From Actinomycetes bacterium (GTDB lineage: Bacteria; Actinomycetota; Actinomycetes; S36-B12; UBA10799): DNA of 9,027 bases. Made by a program: the position numbers and the translations under genes. Positions 5,901-9,027 of the stretch are shown here, piece by piece (position 1 is the stretch's first letter; each line of letters begins with the position of its first letter). The DNA lies in NCBI GenBank assembly GCA_029779995.1, contig JAKOZM010000404.1, forward strand, positions 1-9,027, given 5' to 3'. The notes under the pieces were generated by a model that was not told the origin of the DNA, did no database searches, and saw only the letters and a program-made list of their open reading frames with translations.

Positions 5901-8555
5901 GACCTCGATACCGAGTTTGATCCCGTCCCACGCCGGTTTGATGACGTTATTCCATGCCCACGAGATGATCTGCCCGATTCCCTTGAAAGCAGGTTTGATG
6001 ACGTTATTCCACAGCCACGAGATCAGGGGTCCGATCACCGTCTGGAAGAGCAGTACCCAGCCATCGAATATCGGCTTGATGACGTTATTCCATGCCCACG
6101 AGATGATCTGCCCGATTCCCTTGAAAGCAGGTTTGATGACGTTATTCCACAGCCACGAGATCAGGGGTCCGATTACGTTACGGAAGAGCAGTACCCAGCC
6201 ATCGAATATCGGCTTGATGATTGTGTTCCACACCCACGAAATCACGGCGCCGATTCCCTTGAATGCGGGTTTGATGACGCTATTCCACAGCCATGAGATA
6301 ACTGGCCCGATTACGTTACGGAAGATCAATACCCACCCGTCGAACGCGGGTTTCAGGATGGAGTTCCACACCCAGGAGATGACGGCACCGATCCCCGCGA
6401 AAGCCGGGCTGATCACGTTGTTCCACAGCCACATCACAACCGAGGCGAGGGACCGTATCGCAGTCATGGCGACGTTGAAGTACGCCTGCACTCCGGTCCA
6501 CCACACGCCGATCACGGTCTTGATCGCGTTGAACGCCGGGGTGATGACGCTCTGCCACAACCATATAGCGACGTTCGCGATGGCCGTGAACACTCCCTTG
6601 ATCGCGGGCCAAGCGGTGCCGGTGAACCACGACGCCACGGCCGAGATCGCCGTCTTGATGCCTTTCCACGCGGCCTGGACGATGTTCCGGAAGGTCTCGC
6701 TGTTGCGGTACGCGATGACCACAGCGGCGACGAGAGCACCAATCGCCAGCACCGTCAACATGATCGGGTTGGCGTTCATCACTGCGACGAGAGCACCATG
6801 AATACCCGCCCACACCTTCGTCAGCCGCGACGCCTCAAGGATCCACTTCAGGAACCCGCCCGCCGCCGCGATCTTCTGCTGGAGCACGAACGCCTGCCAC
6901 ACCAACACCAGAGCACCCGTCGCGACAGCCAGATCACGCACGAGCGGCAGGTTCTTGCCGAGCCACCCACCGAAAGCGCCCAACGCCGCACCGATGCCCT
7001 TGAACGCATCCCCGAGCGCCACTGCAACAGGTTTCAGCGGTGCCAGTGTCGACCCCAAATCCTGCAAGATACCGACACCCTCGGTCCGCATCCACAGAAT
7101 CGCTTCGGTCATCTTCGTGAAGATCTTCGACGCAATCGGCTCCATCTGGATCATCACGTTGTTCTTCAACATGTTCCAGGCACCGGACATCGTCACAATG
7201 CCGCCGCCGGTGTCGAGGATGCCGTCCTTCTGCTTGTCGATCGCAGCCGTCATTAGATCGACATTCAGCTTGCCCGACTTGAGCGCCTGGATGAACTGGC
7301 CGGCCGACTTCGTGCCGAACAGCTTCCCGGCCATCGTCGTGGCCTCAGACGTGTTGCCCGACTTGATCAGTGCCTGGATCTCGGTCAGCGCATCCTTGAG
7401 TCCCTGCTTTGCATCCCCGCCGCCCTTGGCGAGTCCGATCATCGCCTTGTTCAGGCCGGTGGTGACCTGCTCGCCGCGGAGTCCCGACTGGTACAGGCTC
7501 CCCATCAGCGATGCGGTCTGGTCCATGGTCAGGCCGAACTGTTGAAACTGCGGGGCGCCCTTGTTGACGAGGTCAGACAGCTCCTGGATTCCCATGCCCG
7601 AGTCACGCGACACGCGGTACAGGGTGTCGAGTTGATCAGCCATGCCCGTAGCGGGTGTTCCGAAAGCGCGCATCGCCTGCGTGAGAGACCCGATATCGGC
7701 CTGCACGCCCATCGTGTCGAGCTTGATCATCCGCTTGGTGACATCTTCGAGCGGTTCCCCGGTGAGCTGAGTAGCCTTCGCAACCTCACCCATCGCGGTA
7801 GCGATATCGGTCAGCGCCTTCGGGGACGACTTGCCGATGTTCTTCACCGACTCATTCAGCTTGTCGAGCTCATCGCCCGTCGCGCCCGTCGCGAAGCTCA
7901 GTGTCTTGTTGACCTGGGCGAAAGTCTCACCAGTGTCGAGAAGCGTCTTGCCGATGCCCGCGATACCAAGCCCCGCACCGAAACCGAGACCCTTGGTGAT
8001 GGTGGACCCGAGCAAGGAGAACTTGCCCTTGACCTTCTCCGCCGCCTCGCCGGTCGCGTTGACGTCGGTCTTCATCGACCGCATCATGCGCGAGAATCGG
8101 CCACCCGACGACGTCGCCCCGTCGGTGGCCTTCTCGACCTTCTTCTCAGCCTCGGCGAGCTTGGCCTGCGCCTTCTCCTCCGCCGTGACGGCGTCCTTGG
8201 TGGCCTTCGACGCACGCGCATGATCACGCTTGGCCTTCTCGACCTTCGCCTCGGCGCCGGCGAGCCGCCCTGCGTCGGTGATGCCACGATCCCGCAGCGT
8301 CTGAAGCTGAGCCTCAGCAACCTTCACCTTGTCGGCGGCATCGGCTTCCTTGTCCCGTACCTTCGCGACCTGCTCAGCCGCTTTGGCGACGGCCGCTTTG
8401 TTCGCGTCGATCCCGTCGACCATGCCCTTGCCGATCGAGTCGCCAGCCTTCTTGCCCGCAGCCTCGACACCACCAAGAGCCCCCGACAGTGACCCCTCGA
8501 TCCCCTTCAGCGAGGGGATGATCTGGAGAGTCGCGAAACCGGCGTTTTCGGCCAA
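2952..8555 (-). CDS. Tape measure protein with two cell-wall-active domains
   Basis: This protein of 1867 residues sets tail length during siphovirus assembly, sits in the tail lumen, and is released towards the host envelope at infection. Order of parts: Ala/Lys/Glu-rich coiled coil about 50-150; TP901-type tape measure core about 190-480; hydrophobic, possibly membrane-spanning segments about 541-558 and 588-616; Trp-rich tandem array about 660-935; Gly-rich motif ending PGEHVW about 993-1023; peptidase-like domain about 1100-1198 (HDTGTTLD with H1123 and D1130, then NHMDHVH with H1190 and H1192); second Gly-rich motif about 1318-1347; Lys/Asp coiled coil about 1405-1530; Thr/Asp/Gly-rich linker about 1530-1675; lytic-transglycosylase-like domain about 1676-1775 (KESGWNP with E1707, then GLFQF); third Gly-rich motif about 1773-1802. 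The start is TTG with a strong ribosome binding site. By the usual 0.15 nm per residue the tail would be at most about 280 nm, probably less because the enzymatic part need not span the tube. The stop overlaps the next start as ATGA. Identity is very sure; enzyme activities are inferred from motifs. Confidence 0.96.
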   Translation of the reverse strand: MAENAGFATLQIIPSLKGIEGSLSGALGGVEAAGKKAGDSIGKGMVDGIDANKAAVAKAAEQVAKVRDKEADAADKVKVAEAQLQTLRDRGITDAGRLAGAEAKVEKAKRDHARASKATKDAVTAEEKAQAKLAEAEKKVEKATDGATSSGGRFSRMMRSMKTDVNATGEAAEKVKGKFSLLGSTITKGLGFGAGLGIAGIGKTLLDTGETFAQVNKTLSFATGATGDELDKLNESVKNIGKSSPKALTDIATAMGEVAKATQLTGEPLEDVTKRMIKLDTMGVQADIGSLTQAMRAFGTPATGMADQLDTLYRVSRDSGMGIQELSDLVNKGAPQFQQFGLTMDQTASLMGSLYQSGLRGEQVTTGLNKAMIGLAKGGGDAKQGLKDALTEIQALIKSGNTSEATTMAGKLFGTKSAGQFIQALKSGKLNVDLMTAAIDKQKDGILDTGGGIVTMSGAWNMLKNNVMIQMEPIASKIFTKMTEAILWMRTEGVGILQDLGSTLAPLKPVAVALGDAFKGIGAALGAFGGWLGKNLPLVRDLAVATGALVLVWQAFVLQQKIAAAGGFLKWILEASRLTKVWAGIHGALVAVMNANPIMLTVLAIGALVAAVVIAYRNSETFRNIVQAAWKGIKTAISAVASWFTGTAWPAIKGVFTAIANVAIWLWQSVITPAFNAIKTVIGVWWTGVQAYFNVAMTAIRSLASVVMWLWNNVISPAFAGIGAVISWVWNSILKPAFDGWVLIFRNVIGPVISWLWNSVIKPAFKGIGAVISWVWNTIIKPIFDGWVLLFRNVIGPLISWLWNNVIKPAFKGIGQIISWAWNNVIKPIFDGWVLLFQTVIGPLISWLWNNVIKPAFKGIGQIISWAWNNVIKPAWDGIKLGIEVIGKVIKWVWEHVIKPAWDALGTGIKWVWEHVIKVAFNALKTGIEGVGSFFSKIAKGIGTAWGKIKEAAAVPIRFVVGTIWNKGIRAVWDKLDNFLPIPKAPPESSIGFAVGGAVPFGNGAKRGKDSVRAMLMPGEHVWDTDDVSRAGGQRTMYGMRERVMSGEPFAWSPTGGLGDLGEGAISKAFATGGEVSAGDRLAPSGGEGGLLPMGQLMKRLIHALWPAIKDIGGYRVDSFHEHDTGTTLDVMIPGSDKKMGDNVNAFAHANNKNYPLNWSIWQQKMWYPPNMRSEPMGDRGSPTQNHMDHVHAYWKNKNVDPSRVPEGMELKDFGGMSTEDKRSWLMKKVQEVVEKLLGGIKSAALGKFPGGADAISQVPKEFMTQGFSKILTKAKEVITSLKDIGKWYDLGKEAMKSVAKTLYKGAAAPVKWVGGLFRDQGGYIPKGMSLVRNETGKPEAVLNWEQLGQVKDLMDDGKTFADAVRSLNLPKTTEDEWKKTVAEGKGNQELEITASDSDVKKALTGKLGIEQTKSRALADLSTATKNTKTASKDAYDSQKERLKSDHDAQVDALKLQKKNKQIDADTYTARKKQLDDDYKQRKQTLADDYKHNNDGSSNDTKKQTIETAYKNALAQHDADQRGEKNNKDEGNKTTTGDGDEPSLSPEAEYQKSRADTISGLFGDAAKAAVEGQIQSLFGVLSIGDSPPLLAAYNQFESDQDEYRKMKKRQKEFETGTGEFENKTNTTTGDDSTDDTTGKPKTESPTGDPNAGVVTKSEKSSVPDRADDDDAPAGNASVKDKVKAAFKSLGWNVGAPWAATDWIVGKESGWNPVARNPSSRAFGLFQFLGSTKDQYLPDENPDPFVQGKAGRQYIKDRYGDPEKAKAFWELNGWYRDGGWVRGRGTRRSDSNLIAVSDGEFVMNADAADANAGALEAMNRGARLVPGPGRSGDTINYHIETARVPDAFALAQRQEKERALVKLGKYGG
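5802..5889 (-). repeat. Short 57-base-period direct repeat
   Basis: A 31-base stretch at 5802-5832 recurs without change at 5859-5889, an offset of 57 bases or 19 codons. It codes for the KWVWEHVIK block that appears twice, at residues 891 and 910. It extends the tryptophan array but uses only the 19-residue half unit. Confidence 0.8.
5938..6220 (-). repeat. Near-perfect direct DNA duplication, 138-base period
   Basis: Bases 5938-6035 and 6076-6173 are identical over 98 positions at an offset of exactly 138. A second identical stretch at the same offset links 6044-6082 with 6182-6220. Only a few bases near 6036-6043 differ between the copies. Because 138 is a multiple of three, the tape measure frame is kept. 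The neighbouring units on the right (6221-6437) are clearly more diverged, so the left-hand units were probably copied or homogenised most recently. Confidence 0.9.
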
Positions 8556-8668
8556 CGCACACCCCTTTCGGGTAGATCGGATGATCGACTACGGCCACGC
8601 AGCGGGCCGGGTACGGTCGCGGGATGGGAAAGCTTGCAGAATGGCGCAGCAGCGTCGGCGCACTGGGG
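8556..8668. other. Intergenic gap between chaperone and tape measure genes
   Basis: These 113 bases carry no convincing gene. The minus strand shows only a weak potential hairpin around 8572-8592 (GTA plus GATC arms with a bulge) and no T-run, so I do not call a terminator. The functional part visible is the ribosome binding site at the left end. A gap of this size is the only real break in an otherwise overlapping gene chain. Confidence 0.5.
8560..8568 (-). promoter_or_regulatory. Ribosome binding site that fixes the TTG start of the tape measure gene
   Basis: On the minus strand the bases read AAAGGGGTG, followed by TGCG and then TTG at 8555-8553. The G-run sits 6 bases before the TTG, a good Shine-Dalgarno distance. 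No in-frame ATG or GTG lies close by; the first in-frame ATG is codon 45, too far into the conserved N-terminus. This makes TTG the likely start. Confidence 0.75.
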
Positions 8669-9027
8669 TCACACCGCCGGCTGACGGGATGCCCGGCGGC
8701 GGTGAGCGGCTGCTTCGAGCTTCGCCCGCCGCGCATCCTGCCGGGGCCGGTCCTGCCGCTGGGCCTCTTCCTCGCGCCACGGATGACGCTTCGGCGCATC
8801 CGGGGTGAGTTGGCGAGCAGCCAGCACCCACAGATCCGACAGCAGATAGTCGGTGCGGGTCCACGGGTCCACGCCGTCTACAGAGCGCCGCGTCCGTGAC
8901 TCACACGGCAGCTCAGACACCAGCACGCACAGTTTCCGGATCGACATCCGGCCGCGATAGAAGTCGACTAGGTCACGCCGATAGTACCGCTCCAAGTCCG
9001 CCTCCACCTGATCGCCGAACTCATCGA
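8669..9027 (-). CDS. Tail assembly chaperone, downstream frameshift part (gpT-type), 5' end cut by window
   Basis: The reading frame is open from the right edge to a TGA at 8671-8669 and gives 118 residues. It begins inside the gene (DEFGDQVEADLERYYRRDL), so the GTG at 9007 is probably not a real start. The pattern of ADLERYY, then DFYRGRMSIRKLCVLVSELP, then DPWTRTDYLLSDLWVLAA is typical of the second tail assembly chaperone of actinobacteriophages. It ends in an Arg/Ala-rich tail of about 40 residues. Known role: in these phages a short chaperone (gpG) and a frameshifted, longer form (gpGT) bind the tape measure protein during tail assembly. The position directly upstream of the tape measure gene supports this. 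The slip site and the gpG start must lie beyond 9027. If the shift is -1, the zero frame would end at the TAG at 8970-8968. If it is +1, the zero frame would end at the TGA at 9023-9021. The family assignment is good; the frameshift itself is inferred. Confidence 0.8.
   Translation of the reverse strand, partial: DEFGDQVEADLERYYRRDLVDFYRGRMSIRKLCVLVSELPCESRTRRSVDGVDPWTRTDYLLSDLWVLAARQLTPDAPKRHPWREEEAQRQDRPRQDARRAKLEAAAHRRRASRQPAV

Larger units (their letters stand above)
5751..6578 (-). repeat. Tryptophan-rich tandem repeat array inside the tape measure gene
   Basis: This codes for tape measure residues of about 660-935. From residue 707 to about 890 (6437-5886) the period is 46 residues, or 138 bases, in about four copies. 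Each copy joins a 19-residue half (such as WLWNNVIKPAFKGIGQIIS) to a 27-residue half that begins WAWNNVIKPIFDGW. The leading Trp residues fall at 709, 728, 755, 774, 801, 820, 847 and 866, an exact alternation of 19 and 27. After that come two further 19-residue-spaced units at Trp 892 and 911 (WVWEHVIKPAW). Regularly spaced aromatic residues are known from other tape measure proteins, where they are thought to contact the tube interior. The last full units are nearly identical in DNA, which suggests recent duplication. Confidence 0.9.

Noticed and set aside
5886..6437. CRISPR-like array because of regular direct repeats
   Set aside because: The repeats keep the protein frame, have a period of 138 bases with no unique spacers, and code for a Trp-rich protein motif.
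5098..6801. Long open frame of 567 codons on the plus strand, opposite the tape measure gene
   Set aside because: It is the antisense shadow of a high-GC gene and repeats only because the tape measure repeats. The product is full of His/Met/Pro runs with no family pattern.
7542..8492. Open frame of 316 codons on the plus strand near the start of the tape measure gene
   Set aside because: It is Arg/Leu-rich antisense of the coiled-coil coding region, with no good start context and no recognisable domain.
8572..8592. Possible terminator hairpin between the chaperone and tape measure genes
   Set aside because: The stem is about seven pairs with a bulge, is AT-containing and has no T-run on the transcribed side. 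Stopping transcription here would also make little sense inside the tail operon.

Overview
The window looks like part of the tail module of a siphovirus, free phage or prophage, infecting a high-GC Gram-positive bacterium. A host in the Mycobacteriales (Mycobacterium, Gordonia, Rhodococcus and relatives) fits best. The basis is the high GC content with strong third-position GC, the gene order, and protein types familiar from actinobacteriophages of the L5 kind. The exact host genus cannot be read from the sequence. All supported genes lie on the minus strand, so transcription runs from the right edge (9027) to the left edge (1).

In the direction of transcription the layout is as follows. (1) 9027-8669 is the 3' part of a tail assembly chaperone, in the frame normally reached by programmed frameshifting (gpT-type); its start lies outside the window. 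(2) 8668-8556 is a 113-base gap ending in a strong ribosome binding site. (3) 8555-2952 is a tape measure protein of 1867 residues that starts at TTG. It holds the TP901-type conserved region, two hydrophobic segments, a tandem tryptophan-rich array with a 46-residue period, a VanY/ARB_07466-like peptidase domain, a charged coiled coil and low-complexity linker, and a C-terminal lytic-transglycosylase-like domain. (4) 2955-2068 is a distal-tail/minor tail protein of the L5 gp27 type. (5) 2068-380 is a Gp37-like minor tail protein of the L5 gp28 type. (6) 368-3 is a small unrecognised protein. (7) The start codon of a further gene occupies 3-1.

Genes 3 to 7 overlap or nearly touch (ATGA, TGATG, a TGATG or a 11-base gap, TAATG), so they are very probably translated from one late transcript. 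Together they would count out tail length (tape measure with its chaperone), close the tail tip (distal tail and Gp37-like proteins) and help the DNA cross the cell wall (two wall-degrading domains in the tape measure). No promoter, terminator, tRNA, CRISPR, insertion sequence or integration site was seen.

I found no undescribed defence or mobile system. The points most worth a second look all lie within or beside the tape measure gene: two different peptidoglycan-active domains in one polypeptide, a recently duplicated 138-base repeat, and the frameshift arrangement at the right edge.
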